A stretch of DNA of 64,000 nucleotides, from assembly GCA_946902985.2 (NCBI GenBank), contig OX336388.2:225330467-225394466 (forward strand), written 5' to 3'. The stretch's first letter is position 1. Each line of letters begins with the position of its first letter. Below the pieces are notes generated by a model. That model searched no databases and was not told the origin of the DNA. It saw nothing but the letters and a program-made list of their open reading frames with translations. The position numbers were made by a program, and so were the translations under genes. Shown piece by piece: positions 1 through 10,920 of this stretch. Origin of the DNA: Meconema thalassinum. Its lineage: Eukaryota > Arthropoda > Insecta > Orthoptera > Tettigoniidae.

Positions 1-245
1 GCTTTAGTTCTCCACGGAATTACTTGTTCCTCATGAAACTCCTCTCCTGTTTTACCCTTCTTAGAACATCCTCATTTCTCATTCTATCGATCTATTTCGC
101 GTTATCCATTCTTTTCCATAACCACATTTTAAAATTACTAAATATTTTTGTTCTTTCTATCTGACTGTCCATGTTTCCGAACAACACTTCACACAAAAAC
201 ATTTTGCAAATCTCTTCCTAAGTTTGATCGGTATGCTTCTGGCTG
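1..245 (-). pseudogene. LINE reverse-transcriptase C-terminal fragment
   Basis: Read on the minus strand, this stretch gives broken pieces of the region after the RT fingers/palm: a CSETWTV-like segment, then MRNEDVLRR, interrupted by stops and frame changes. The same arrangement (CGSETWT followed by TNEEVLR) occurs more intactly at 50901-51272, so both come from the same broad group of non-LTR retrotransposons. The 5' part is lost or lies outside the window. Confidence 0.5.
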
Positions 246-510
246 TTAATAAACCGGTGTTGGCGAATTGTGCCGGCTAATCTCCCGAGTTGATCTTTCT
301 TATTTTGTCATTCCACCGCAAGGTCCTTTCACGCCACTTGCCCCAGGCAAATTTGTGGTTCTTCCGCTAAAATCATCCAACCTTCCTCCCCCCACTACTA
401 CCATTGTGAAAACCCAAAACCGATCATATTCTTATTTTTTCTTGAAGAATGACTAACTGGCTCTTGAATTTCCTATGAACACTCTGTCATGCAGGGCTGT
501 ACAAAACACA

Positions 511-1848
511 CTACTGTTTGTAGAAAGTGAAACACCAAGAACAAGAGATGTGACCAGATTGAACTTTATATCACAGATTTGGGATATGACAATACATTAC
601 TGATTAGAAGGACAGTCCGGTACATGCACGTTGACGGTCGATCTTCAGTACGTCGTCGCGCCACCACGTGCTGCACTCAGAGCCACTAGACATGGAATCA
701 TACAGCGTTTGAATACGCTGCTGGGGAATCCCGTCCCACGCCGTTTGTAGGCGCGTCCACAAAGCATCAACAGTGGCGGCAGGTGGATCTGAAAGAACAA
801 GTTGCCGACCGACCATATCCCAGACATGTTCGATGGGCGACATGTCAGGCAAACGGGCAGGCCAGGGAAGCAGAGGTATCCATCGTTCTGCGAAGAAGGC
901 TTGCACATTCCTCGCCACATGCGGGCGGGCATTGTCCTGCTGAAATATGGCCTGCGGAACGGCCTGCAAGAGGGGGAGTGCCGCGGGCTGTAAAACTTCC
1001 CTCACTCTTCAGATTGCCCGCAAGACGTACGAGGTACGATCGCCTGTTATAGCCAATTGCGCCCTAAACCATTACACCTGGTGTTTGTCCACTATGCCGC
1101 TCAACCATACAGTCTGCCTGATTGCGTTCTCCACGGGCATCACTGTAGGACAGGTTGAAGCGGGACTTGTCCGAAAACACTACATTTCGCCACTCAGCCT
1201 GCCAGTGTCGGCGTGCACGTGCCCATTGTAGTCGGAGGCGTCGGTGGTTCCCAGTCAATGGAAGCCGACTCAGTGGCATGCGTGCTACCAGTCCAGCCCT
1301 CAAAAGACGGCGCCGCACCGTCGACGCAGACATGTCCACCCCTGTTGCAGTGCTCCAATGTCGAGCAAACTCCGAGGACGACGCCGTTCTGTCCGATACG
1401 GCCATGCGGAGAAGATGGCGGTCGTCTAACGCTGTGGTCACATTGTGTCGTCCTGTACCCGGTCGTCGCTGTGTGCGGTCCTCTTCACTCCACTGGATCC
1501 ACATACGCCTTACTGTTGACGCAGCGTGCCCTGTACGAGCCGCAATGTCCCGGAACGACAGAGTCGCCTCCAAGCATTCTGCCCCCCATTAACCACACTC
1601 ACATGCTGATAGTCCACCCTGTGATGTCGGCGAGGCATCGTTGCACTTGCATACACGTTTCCACTTGGTATGACGGCCCCTCGCTGTTTGACACACTGAC
1701 CTGTATGGTCCCACGACAGAGGTGGGCCAATGTGCAGGCCATCTCTCTGCGACTTCAATCACTTAATATGGTACCGCAGGCCTACACGACCCCTGTTCTG
1801 GGAGTGTCTCCGACCATTTCTTCTGGGTGTTTCACTTTCTTCAAAACT
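511..1848 (-). mobile_element. Tc1-like DNA transposon, degraded
   Basis: The element is about 1.3 kb, the usual Tc1 length. Its two ends share an inverted repeat: GAAAGTGAAACACCAAGAA at 523-541 and the complement of GAAAGTGAAACACCCAGAA at 1821-1839. Outside this core the match becomes imperfect (roughly CTGTTTGTA against AGTTTTGAA). A TA precedes the left end. A tRNA-derived SINE starts immediately beyond the right end (from about 1849), so the right target-site flank is obscured. The transposase inside is broken. Confidence 0.8.
604..1638 (-). pseudogene. Tc1-like transposase, broken
   Basis: The likely start is the ATG at 1638 (MPRRHHRVDYQHVS), the usual Tc1 N-terminus. It is followed by a helix-turn-helix region (SFRDIAARTGHAASTVRRMW), then the catalytic blocks: FSDKSRFNL (first Asp), FQQDNARPHVA (second Asp) and DMSPIEHVWD (Glu). 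The gene is dead. One frameshift near 1580 separates the first 14 residues from the HTH. A Trp codon after GVMV has become TAG near 1075. Another frameshift lies near 1010. The C-terminus after about 680 is in the wrong frame. DDE catalysis by this family cuts and pastes between terminal inverted repeats at TA sites. Confidence 0.8.
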
Positions 1849-2225
1849 TGCCACGGTGGGTGAGTGGTTAACGTGTCGGACTACCAACTCCAAGCTTACA
1901 GGTTCACTCCTGGCCGTGGTAAGTGATTTTTAAAAGGCGACAAAAATCACGACATGGATGTCATACGTTGTTGGCATGTTAAATAACCCATTTGAATTCA
2001 GTAGGCCGTGTTCAATGGCAAAATTAATCTCGGTATTTTCCGCCAACACAAAGTTCCTCCATTCTCTACTAGAAAGCACTGTAGTGTCAAGGAGCTTAGA
2101 TATCTAACCTCCTTGAATTTCATAGCATTCAAAGGAACGACGAAATTTGACATGCAAGCTGCCCTCTGGGTGTCAAATAACAAAACTTTCACACGTCTCC
2201 CGAGGCCATACGATATTATTATTTA
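1849..2225 (+). repeat. tRNA-derived SINE, family S1, copy a
   Basis: The head has pol III box A-like (TGGGTGAGTGGTTAA) and box B-like (GGTTCACTCC) motifs. A conserved body follows, and the tail ends in short ATT repeats. The same sequence occurs inverted at 2301-2710 and 32366-32748, with a partial copy at about 43912-44055. It abuts the right end of the Tc1 element. Confidence 0.75.
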
Positions 2226-2300
2226 TATTACTTTCTACAAACGGTACTGTACGTTGGGATCTAGAGCAAACCACTGAAACATATGTATTTAATTATTATG

Positions 2301-2710
2301 TAATAATAATAATAATAATAATAATAATGATAATAATAATATCGTATGGCCTCGGGTGCCGGGTGCAAGCTTTGTCATTTGACACCCAGAGGGTAGCTTG
2401 CATGTCAAATTTCGTTGTTCCTTTAATCACTATGAAAGTCAAGGGGGTTGGATATCTAAGCACCTTGAACAGGATAGCGCTTTCTAGTAGAGAAATGAGG
2501 AACTTTGTGTTGGCGGAAACTCCCGAGATTAATTTCGACATTATGAACACGGCCTACTGAATTCAAATGGGTTCTTTGACATTCCAACATCGTATGACAT
2601 GCGTGTCGAATTTTTGCCGCCTTTCAAAAATCACTTACCACGGCCAGGAGTGAACCTGCAATCTTGGGGTTAGTAGACCGACACGCTATCCACTCACCCA
2701 CCGTGGCAAG
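2301..2710 (-). repeat. tRNA-derived SINE, family S1, copy b
   Basis: This is a full copy in inverted orientation to the neighbour at 1849-2225, tail to tail. An (AAT)n tail lies at 2302-2340. Box B reads as GGTTCACTCC on the minus strand. The two copies flank about 75 bases of unrelated A/T-rich sequence. Confidence 0.75.
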
Positions 2711-2931
2711 CTAATTATTTAATTATGACATATCGTATTCTTTGTATAAAACTCTTCAACTCAGTTATTGCCATATCCTGAACGTTAGTTCATGTAGGTT
2801 ATGTGACTTTAGTAATTGACCCCCCTGGGACGGTCAAAATGAGAAAAACTTGGGTCGAACAGTCTCTATGACGAAAGTTTGAAACATGTGAACAGTATGG
2901 CATGTGTTGGCTGCAGAGTGGGGCAATCAGA

Positions 2932-3162
2932 CTATGAATTATCGAAGGGACAGATCACACTGACGTCAAAAGTCTGTCCGATTTTATCAGTGCGATTAAA
3001 TAGCGCAATTGGACTGCGCCCAAATAAACCTTTCACTCTCCCGAAAGCTTTCTTCCCCATGGAGATTCTGCGTCTCCCTTCTTCTGTACAACTTCCGCTG
3101 GAGGTTATCAAGCTTCCTAAATACTGGAATGATTGAACATTCTCTAATACCAATTCATCCAT
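2932..3162 (-). pseudogene. LINE RT C-terminal fragment
   Basis: The peptide begins with VQSFQYLGSLITSSGSCTEE, then RRRISMGKKAFGRVKGLF. This is the conserved YLGS ... SR/RI ... K-AF block that follows the RT catalytic core in many arthropod non-LTR retrotransposons. It is truncated at both ends. The flanks (2711-2930 and 3165-3500) are A/T-rich and show no recognised gene. Confidence 0.6.
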
Positions 3163-3520
3163 TGTTGTATTACATGTGTCTCCTTCTCCTATCTGCTATA
3201 TTGTATTATTATTTATTAAATACTGTAGTTACAAATACACACACTTTACAAAATTCAGAATAACTGTACACATTTTATGAATTTCCTTACACTTCCTACT
3301 CATTTTTTGACCTGTGAATTTACAATTATTATTTTATATTGTTACAATTTGATAAAGACAGGTCGAAATAGGATATCAAATTCATACAAAGCAGGAAAAA
3401 ATATCACATATGCCACTAAAAGGTGCTACCTTATGCATATCATTGATTACTATTTCTAAAAATTGTATAATGGCTTAGCCGAATAACACGTTCTATGTAA
3501 ATGATGTATACACTAAAAAA

Positions 3521-4270
3521 TTATGAATAAGAAGGAAAATTGAATTTGCGTTTGTATAAACTTATAGGCTCAACTATTATATTTTCAATATTAATTTTGT
3601 TTTCTCTGAGAAAATGTTTTATATGCATCTTCAGGTTTGCATGATTTCCTTTAAATTCTTTTAATTTAATTGGGAGAATGTTATATAATTTTGGTGAGAA
3701 ATACAGACAGTTACGTTTGGCTATACTTAACTTAGGTTGATATAAAATAGAGTGATTCTCTATAATACTTTTGGTTTCATACCCGTGACTAACAAATTGA
3801 ATTCTATTTCTATCTTTAAAAATGTATTTATATATTTCAAAAGCATACAATTGTTTAATGTTGAAGACCCTTGTCTCAGCATACAGTCTCATAGTCGGAT
3901 ATAATCTATCTTTCTTCAACATTATTTGCAGTATGAGACTCTGCACTATCTGAAAACTTTTTAGTACATTTTCATAGGCATCTCCCCAGGCAAGAATACC
4001 ATATGTAAGAACTGACTGGACTAGAGCATGGTAGATGCCTCTTATTAATTTGTAATTGACAATATGTTTTAAATTGTGAAATATATAGATTGTTCTTCTT
4101 ATTTTACTTGTAAGGTGTTTGCATTGGCTTTTCCATTTCATGTCACTATCTATAAATAATCCCAAATATTTAACTGTATCCACTTTAGCTATTTTAGGAC
4201 AGTCACAGTTCTGATTACAGTTCAAAGTGTGTATTTTTAGTTCATTAAAATCCTCTTGAACTGCTTTTAA
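3521..4270 (-). pseudogene. Jockey-like LINE 3' end
   Basis: An open frame of about 250 codons carries the post-palm part of a LINE reverse transcriptase. It contains VKYLGLFIDSDMKW, then a segment HALVQSVLTYGILAWG, then a basic C-terminal region. The open frame continues upstream into the SINE at 4281-4767, so the first 45 or so residues of the apparent ORF are SINE sequence and not LINE protein. The catalytic YADD motif is not present because the element is 5' truncated. Confidence 0.7.
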
Positions 4271-4280
4271 ACTTAATCTT

Positions 4281-4767
4281 TTTTTTTTTAGTCGTTTACC
4301 CTTCAGGTTGGTGGAACCCACGGACTCAGCGAGGGAACTCACCACTACCGCCTCTACGGGCAGTGTCCTAGAGCTGGGAACATCGAATCGGAAGGGATAC
4401 AACTGGTGATGTGGGATTGGCACCTCGCCCAGGCGGCCTCACCTGCAAAGCGAACAGGGGCCTCATGAGGGAAGGTAAGGCATGGTGAGGATGGATAGGC
4501 AGGGAAGAGGGAAGGAGGCGGCCGTGGCCTTGAAGAAGGTACCATCCCGGCATTTTCCCGAAGACGAAGTGGGAAACCACGGAAAACCACTTCGAGGATG
4601 GCTGAGGGGGAATCGAACCCCCTCTACTCATTTGGGCCATCCGAGGCTGAGTAGACCCCGTTCCAGACCTCGTACCACTTTTCAAATTTCGTGGCAGAGC
4701 CAGGAATCGAACCCAGGACCTCCGGGGTGGCAGCTAACCATGCTGACCGGTACGCTACGGAGGCGAC
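4281..4767 (-). repeat. tRNA-derived SINE, family S2, with two box-B motifs
   Basis: On the minus strand the head has an A-box-like TAGCGTACCGGTCAGCA and box B GGTTCGATTCC. A second GGTTCGATTCC-like motif occurs about 100 bases later. The element ends in a poly(A) run (T-run at 4279-4290 on the plus strand). Candidate target duplications are ACTTAATCTT (4271-4280) and ACTGAATCTT (4768-4777), 10 bases with one mismatch. The body is GC-rich compared with its surroundings. Confidence 0.7.
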
Positions 4768-4885
4768 ACTGAATCTTACGAACTGAATAATGTTTCCACA
4801 CTCGTTGACCTGGAGATGGAATTAATATCAAATAATCCATGACAATAGCTACAAGTTAATTCCTTATTCTTTGTTGGATCCTTAC

Positions 4886-5032
4886 CTGAGCTGTGCAGTC
4901 CAATGGTTTGGTCAGTTCAATATATCCAGTGGTCTTCCTAATGTTGTCCTTCTTGTCCTTCCTGACTACTACTTTACAGCTGCCGTACTCCTTGTCCACA
5001 TACGCTTCAGCGCTTAAAAGTATCACCTTGTA
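4886..5032 (-). CDS. Gene A second exon, paralog of the gene B exon
   Basis: A 49-codon phase-0 exon has acceptor CTGTTGCAG|TAC and donor CAG|GTAAGG. The peptide starts YKVILLSAEAYVDKEYG and ends with LDCTAQ. It is collinear with the gene B exon at 54641-54787 over its full length and has one extra cysteine at codon 19. The intron between this exon and the signal-peptide exon is about 7.9 kb and is full of repeats. No counterpart of the two downstream gene B exons was found between 1 and 4885, so the 3' part either lies outside the window or has been lost. The gene's integrity is therefore unknown. Confidence 0.7.
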
Positions 5033-6782
5033 CTGCAACAGAAATGAAACAAGAAGGGAATAAAAAATGTCAACTTAAAATAATTCTATTTATTTCTATT
5101 CGTTTTGATTTCCAGGCTATAGACTCACAGTGGGTCAATATCGAAATCTAGGGGGACAAAATTATTTCTCCGTTTTAATCATGAATTTAGAGTGAATGCA
5201 ACGTATATAATTTGTTTACTTCATAATAAACATAAATTAAGACCTTTTTAAGCTTCGTCCACACTTGCAAGAAATTGTCTATGATTAGGAGTTGGATAGA
5301 GCATTCAGTTATCTTTTCAGAACAATTTTCTACTCTTAATTTGCTTTTAACAAAGTCACAAAGTTCCACTTTTGACACAATCGTAGAACCCAGTGCTTCA
5401 AACAGTCGTAAACGTGTGAGAACTGGTTGCGCGGCATCTTCTAAAACGTAAAATAACTAAGTAAGTTTCAAAAAGATGCAAAAAATCTTATAATAGGCGT
5501 AAACTACAAGACTTTATCTACATTTTAACATTAAGTAGAAAGTGTCTCAGAGTGACGCGACATACTAAAAATCTAAGTGAAAATATAATTTTAAAAACAA
5601 GATGTTCAGGAAAGAACATATAGCCCACTTTCTCCTAAATGTATGGGTATAGTTATAACTCTTTGTCTTTATCATCTCCTAATTCCTTCTAATTCGAAGT
5701 GCAAATTGGCACACTGGATTTGAGGAGTGGCGTTCAAATAATTTACCCCTGCATTTTGCAATTTCATCAGTAAACACTCCAAGCAACGTAGGCATTCAGT
5801 TTATTAACACCGACTACTTACAATAATTTAAACTTCGTTGCTCTAAACGTATCACTGGGAGAAACATATTTAATATACCTATTACACAGCTAATTTGTAA
5901 TCGCGCACGGCTAACGAGAAAGACAGGCCATGGCGCGTAAACCAAACCCTTCTGTGACGTAGGCAATGTACCGGTACTGCTTGATGATGGTTGTACGTTT
6001 AAGTCGAGAGCAATTCATAAGCAGCAGAAATGCAATATTTTATATCAATCTTCATAAAATGGACGCAGTTTAGATGTTCCGTGTGTTTTCAAACACGTTA
6101 AATTATACTGTATAGGTTTGCAAAACTACGCCTATCGAAGTTACTCCTTACAAAAATCCACGCGAACTAGGATTCAAGGGTTCGTTGTGTCTTTAATAGC
6201 TGCAACGAACAGGCTACATTAAGTCGAGTTGTAGATTCTGTGACCTTCGTTGTGAGTTAAATTATGCACATTAGTATAATTAGATCCAAGAATCTTGCAG
6301 CACAGTATAGATATCATTAACTTATTGTTGTTTCAAGGGGCGGAACATAAATTAATTCGTTTATAGAAGAGATCTGCGGAATACACTACCCACCGACTAA
6401 CGACTTGTATCAATACCTTCTATGAAGACAAGTGATAAATGAATACCAACGTTTATACAGGTTCTATGATGTAGACAAGATGACTAGGTACCACACCGGC
6501 AGTAAAACGAAGACCAGGCAGTGGTGCAACAGAACTACATTGCTGACGTCACGAAAACTCACCAGAGCCAGTCATTCTCGTTGGCCGTGATAATCGCACC
6601 TTATCTTGGGGATGTGTACCCTCTATCGGCAAAAATAATAACCTTCGCAATTATACTGTAGACATGGGCTCACTAACTGGCCGGTAGAGAGCATAGCTAG
6701 AAGGCTGTGGTTACCAATAACAAAGTTCAAGTAATTACTCTTAGATGTCACTCCGGTGGTGAATGTTGTTTTAATTAAATAT

Positions 6783-7040
6783 GAAAATGAAAATCCACAG
6801 CCTGCTTCCAGTCTCCGACCGGGTCAGGAATGGAATGAATGAAGCCCCCATCTAGCGGCGAGGATATGAACTGTGCCGGCTGCCGAGGCCTGACGCACTC
6901 CTCTGGGGCAATGATTAAATGAATGACAGATGAAATGAAATGATAGTGGAGAGTGTTGCTGGAATGAAATTTTGACAGGGAAAACCGGAGTACCCGGAGA
7001 AAAACCTGTCTGCCTCCGTTTTGTCCAGCACAGATCTCTC
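6783..7040 (-). repeat. SINE family S3, 5'-truncated copy with target duplication
   Basis: This is a minus-strand copy of the element at 51793-52125, lacking the tRNA-like head. It is bracketed by a perfect 13-base direct repeat, TTTAATTAAATAT, at 6770-6782 and 7041-7053. Such a duplication is what LINE-driven insertion leaves. It lies in the large intron of gene A. Confidence 0.85.
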
Positions 7041-7157
7041 TTTAATTAAATATATATTTTCCATTTCAAAATGCACCATATAATGCTTTATTTTATAACG
7101 TCTCAGTACTCAAGAAATAATAAATTTAAAAAAAAATCAAGAAAAAAAGTCTAACTC

Positions 7158-7236
7158 TGATAGGATTTGAACCACGGCCAGCCTGATGAAAGACTAACGC
7201 GCTGACCACCCAGCCAATCGTGCACGCTCTAATAGA
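7158..7236 (-). repeat. tRNA-like sequence, pseudo-tRNA or SINE head
   Basis: On the minus strand it reads TGGCTGGGTGGTCAGCG (box A-like), then GGTTCAAATCC (box B). The arms do not pair well enough for a functional cloverleaf, so I read it as a tRNA-derived relic. Nothing recognisable fills 5190-6760. Confidence 0.4.
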
Positions 7237-7589
7237 TAGTTAGGAACCAATACATATACCACGTTATAGCAAATCATGACTTGGACTAAACGTTTTCTTT
7301 ACTGGAGTATATTTTAAACCGAGTTCATTTCATAGAAAGTTCATATATTTGTTACCACTAGCCTATATTGCATGCACCATACTGAAATTAATAAAATAAA
7401 GGTCAGAACGAGAGATCAGCTGCCATCTTGTCAAATAACCGAGACGACTCAGCTTTTTAAAATCACTTCTAGACTATAATATTAAAATATAAACTTTTAA
7501 TTTCAAACGGGCCACGTCGTTTCAAACAGATTAAACGATTCTTGGTTCGATAGTCGGACCTGGTGGGTCCCATGTTATGGATTATAAAG

Positions 7590-8060
7590 TTTGCATAATT
7601 CACACGGCCGCCATTCTGAAATGGTACGGGTGATGACCTCGTAGTTTGGGCACAAGACGCGCCTCATATGAAGGAACGTTGTTACCAAATTTGGTAAAGA
7701 TCCGATTATTAGTTTGGTTGTAATGCATTATTACGTTTTGACCATTTGAGTGGCCGCCATTAAGTTTTGGTAAAGATGGCGGCAATATAAAACATGACAC
7801 TGAGGTGCCCTTTGCCAGTGCTACCTCTGTACCAAATTTCGTTCAATTCGGTTTCACCGTGTTCGAATTGATAGGGGGGGGGACAGACATTCAGAGTACA
7901 CACAGTCACACACACACACACACAGACTCACACACACACATACACACACACAGACAGACACACAATTTTTGGCCCTGTAGTGATCTCATAAGTCTACTTT
8001 CATTTTTTGCAAAAATCGAAAGTAGGCTAATAATAGTTAAATATTATATAATGCAAACAT
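7590..8060 (+). repeat. Hairpin-ended non-autonomous repeat, 3' part with CA-rich microsatellite
   Basis: A (CA)n/(CAGA)n tract at 7900-7962 is followed by GATCTCATAAGTCTACTTT and GAAAGTAGGCTAA. The same end occurs at 13.3-14.05 kb, 14513, 48450, 54480 and 56950. The segments AGTCTACTTT and GAAAGTAGGCT can pair as a short hairpin. The preceding 300 bases alternate plain and inverted GGCCGCCAT-type motifs typical of this superfamily. Confidence 0.55.
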
Positions 8061-8430
8061 ACTGTAGCTAAAATTACGTAACAATTACGCCCATTAATAA
8101 CTGAAACACGTTACAAAGATCATACCTTCAGCTGCATGTTCCATCTTAAAGCATCACACTAAACAAAAAGACAACCAAACCACAGCCACTAACATTCACC
8201 CTCCAATTCAGACTGCTTGAACAGTGGTGACAGATTTACACTAAGATGCGTTTATATCCCAGAATAGTGAGCGGCAATTATATGAGAATGCTGTAGAAGT
8301 AATACATTTTGATTTTTTAATTATGAAAATAAATAATTTTGTCCTCCTATATTTCGATTTGACCCACTGTGCGACGCTCACCACTACACTAACTGGCTAC
8401 TTATTCCATTGATAATAAATGAAAGAATGA

Positions 8431-8655
8431 ATGAATGACCCAACTACTACCAGGCCTGAAAGTCCTAAACTTGGGGTTAATTTATTAAAAATAAACAGTG
8501 TATATATAAATGTAGTTATATATGAAAATCAATCTCTATTTAATGTAAAAGAAGTCCCAGATGATCCGGATAATCTGGAGAACCACTGGATGGGTTTGAT
8601 GCAGAGTACTCCATTCTGTAAAGGTTTTTTGAAGGAAGGTATTTGTAGAAAGTAA
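8431..8655 (+). other. Unrecognised 74-codon open frame
   Basis: The peptide has an acidic stretch KEVPDDPDNLENHW and then STPFCKGFLKEGICRK. I do not recognise a family. It has no clear splice sites or close copies in the window. It may be chance or part of an old transposon protein. Confidence 0.2.
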
Positions 8656-9439
8656 TTTATTTATGACCAAAGGAAGCCGAACAATAACGATTTCAGTGAA
8701 AAAGTAAAAAAAAACAACAACTACTGTCCGTGCGCCTTTTAAAACAATATATATATATATATATATAGGCTATACTATGAGTGTAAGAATTGTTCAGCCT
8801 GAATGGTTCTACAAAAATGTCCACGCCAGCATATCTCTAACTTCCATACATCGTCCACTGTAATTGCTTTTACTTATTTATTTCTTCCAACAATCTCCAT
8901 TCATTACTAGCTTCCGCGACAGTTTACGAGCTAGCTAGCAAGCGATCCTATCGCCCCAGTTGTAGCGAGCAGCAAACTGGTCAGTCATGTCGAGCATATG
9001 TACCCACATTCTTTGGTCTTTGGTGTCGAGTTAAGGCTTCAGAGAAGAATGGATGTGTTTTAAGTTTCCCTGGAATTGCAACTCTGCTTTCCTTCATTTC
9101 GCCTGTGAACATTTCGTTCCGCAAAATACACAGGCAAGTTAAGATTGGACGGAAGGAAGATTTGTTTTTCATGCACCACGCTATTCTTAAATTACGTCTG
9201 ACAAGAATTCATTGCACATGTTATCTCCATGATAATATAATCAATAGTCCAGTCAGTGATTTTAATCCATCATGCAGAGACGTAAAACGGATATAGGTTG
9301 TAGTTCATTGACATCGAAATAAATACGCCTATTAAGCTTACGCTGGGTAAACGGTTCAAGATACCTGGCGAAGCTGCAGCAGGTTGCTAGTTTACAAATA
9401 TATTTACAATGTTATGATTATGTTAACTAGTGGCCGGAT

Positions 9440-10376
9440 TCTTAGGTTTCTACCTATTTTCTTCCTTGCTTTTATCTTACATAAATTACGTAAAGTTTCA
9501 CTATGACATTAACGGGGAATGCTTACTAAAAATCCATGAAGTTCAGGATCTGGGAATTGTATTTACCAATGATCTGAATTTTCAAAGACATATAGAGAAA
9601 ATTGTCTCTAAAGCACATAAATGTATGGGATTTGTAATAAGAAATTCATTTAATTTCTCCTATGGGATTTTAATATTGCTCTTTAATGCCTTCATCAGAT
9701 TACAACTAGAATATGCTTCAGTTATATGGAATCCATACACATTGAAACATAATAAGCTTATAGAGAACATCCAAAAGAAATTCTTAAAATATGTATATTA
9801 CAAAAGATTTGGCTATTATCCTTCTTACGAATCGTACGCATTTATATTACAGTCCTTCAATGTCAGAAAACTATCTCACAGGCGAAATTGTCAGGGCCTG
9901 CTTTTTCTCTATAAAATAGTAAACAATAAAATTGACGACGCTAAAATTCGAGAGAGAATTACGTTATATGTACCAGCTGTGAAACCTAGTAGATTCCGGA
10001 ACATTTTCTTTATTCCGAGAGTTCACACAGCCAACCATAAAAATTCGCCGATTAACAGAATTTTATCCCACTATAATAAAGTTCATCTTCTTGACTTAGA
10101 TATTTTCAGTATGTCAGAAAACCAGTTTGCAGCGTCCTGTGATAAACTGCAAGATGTCTTGTAATATATTGTACTGTATTCAGCCCATTTCCTTCTCATA
10201 CCTAACCTTCCTTTTCTTCTTATTGTTATTTTTAACGTGTTTCTGTATCTATATCTTCTCTTTATGTATCTTTTGTTTTTCTATTTATATATTGTTGTAT
10301 ATTATATGATTCTAGTAGTGAGCAATGTAATTGGGGCTTCCTGTAATGCTCACAACATAAATAAATAAATAAATAC
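9440..10376 (+). pseudogene. Jockey-clade LINE 3' end
   Basis: An open frame to the TAA near 10162 encodes the RT C-terminal region: VQDLGIVFTNDLNFQRHIEK, then a segment with RLQLEYASVIWNPY, IQKKFLKY and RR-rich elements. This layout is standard for jockey-type reverse transcriptases after motif C. A 3' UTR of about 200 bases follows and ends in (AAAT)n at about 10359-10374. The catalytic core is missing, so the copy is 5' truncated. Confidence 0.75.
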
Positions 10377-10379
10377 AAA

Positions 10380-10920
10380 AACAAGAAATTCCGTGACGAA
10401 CTAAAGAGCCTACTTTTCTTAGAATTTAAGATTCATGCCAATCTATATAGACCTATCTAGAATAATGACGAAATTAATTTGCTAATATGGAAATTTCTAA
10501 TTAGTTCGAAATACTGTTTACTTGGCATAATGTTGCCTAATAGAGCACTACGGTTGGCAGCCCTGGTGACGGAATATATTCTTAGTTCCATCTCTTAGGT
10601 TACAGAAAACAAAATTTGGTTGAAGTCCAATGGATAGCATGGATGTTACATGCAGTTAAACATTTGATCTAATAGCGCGCGTAAAATCATGTTGTCAACA
10701 ATGTCATGCATGTATTGGTCAGAAATAATCTGAAATAATACGATCTATTGTTGTGCCAATTTTGAATGAAATCCATTAGTTAGTATAGAAGTTACATGCA
10801 TTTTAAAATTGGACCTATCAGCAGGCTTAGAATCAAGTTGGCAGCAATGATGTATCTTAGTTATTCCACATTAATCTAGAATGCCAGGCACTATACATGT
10901 GCAAAGTTTAGAGCTCTCGG
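10380..10920 (+). repeat. Hairpin-ended repeat family A, 5' portion
   Basis: It starts with AGAAATTCCGTGACGAACTA and then AGAGCCTACTTTTC, the same start as the full copy at 53403. It follows that copy for about 540 bases and stops at TTTAGAGCT, where the right arm of the inverted-arm element begins. The GTTC/GAAC pair around CGTGAC can form a small hairpin. Confidence 0.65.

Larger units (their letters stand above)
5126..8371. mobile_element. Candidate Transib-like terminal inverted repeat pair
   Basis: The left end (5126-5167) and the complement of the right end (8330-8371) match over about 42 bases with a few differences. Both begin CACAGTGGGTCAA and both contain GGACAAAATTA. CACAGTG equals the V(D)J recombination-signal heptamer. 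ACAAAATTA shares its first six bases with the nonamer. The spacer is 23 bases on the left and 22 on the right. Transib elements, the source of RAG1, are known to have such ends. No transposase is seen between them and the flanking 5 bases differ (AGACT and CGACG), so this may be a non-autonomous copy or two separate relics. Confidence 0.4.

Noticed and set aside
783..1863. Plus-strand open frames of up to 216 codons across the Tc1 element.
   Set aside because: They are antisense shadows of the GC-rich transposase gene, which has clear DDE motifs on the minus strand.
8128..8160. Possible 33-base microexon of gene A on the minus strand (AG before, GT after, phase 0).
   Set aside because: The two known gene A exons already join in frame, the sequence lies between the putative Transib-like ends, and no counterpart was seen for gene B.
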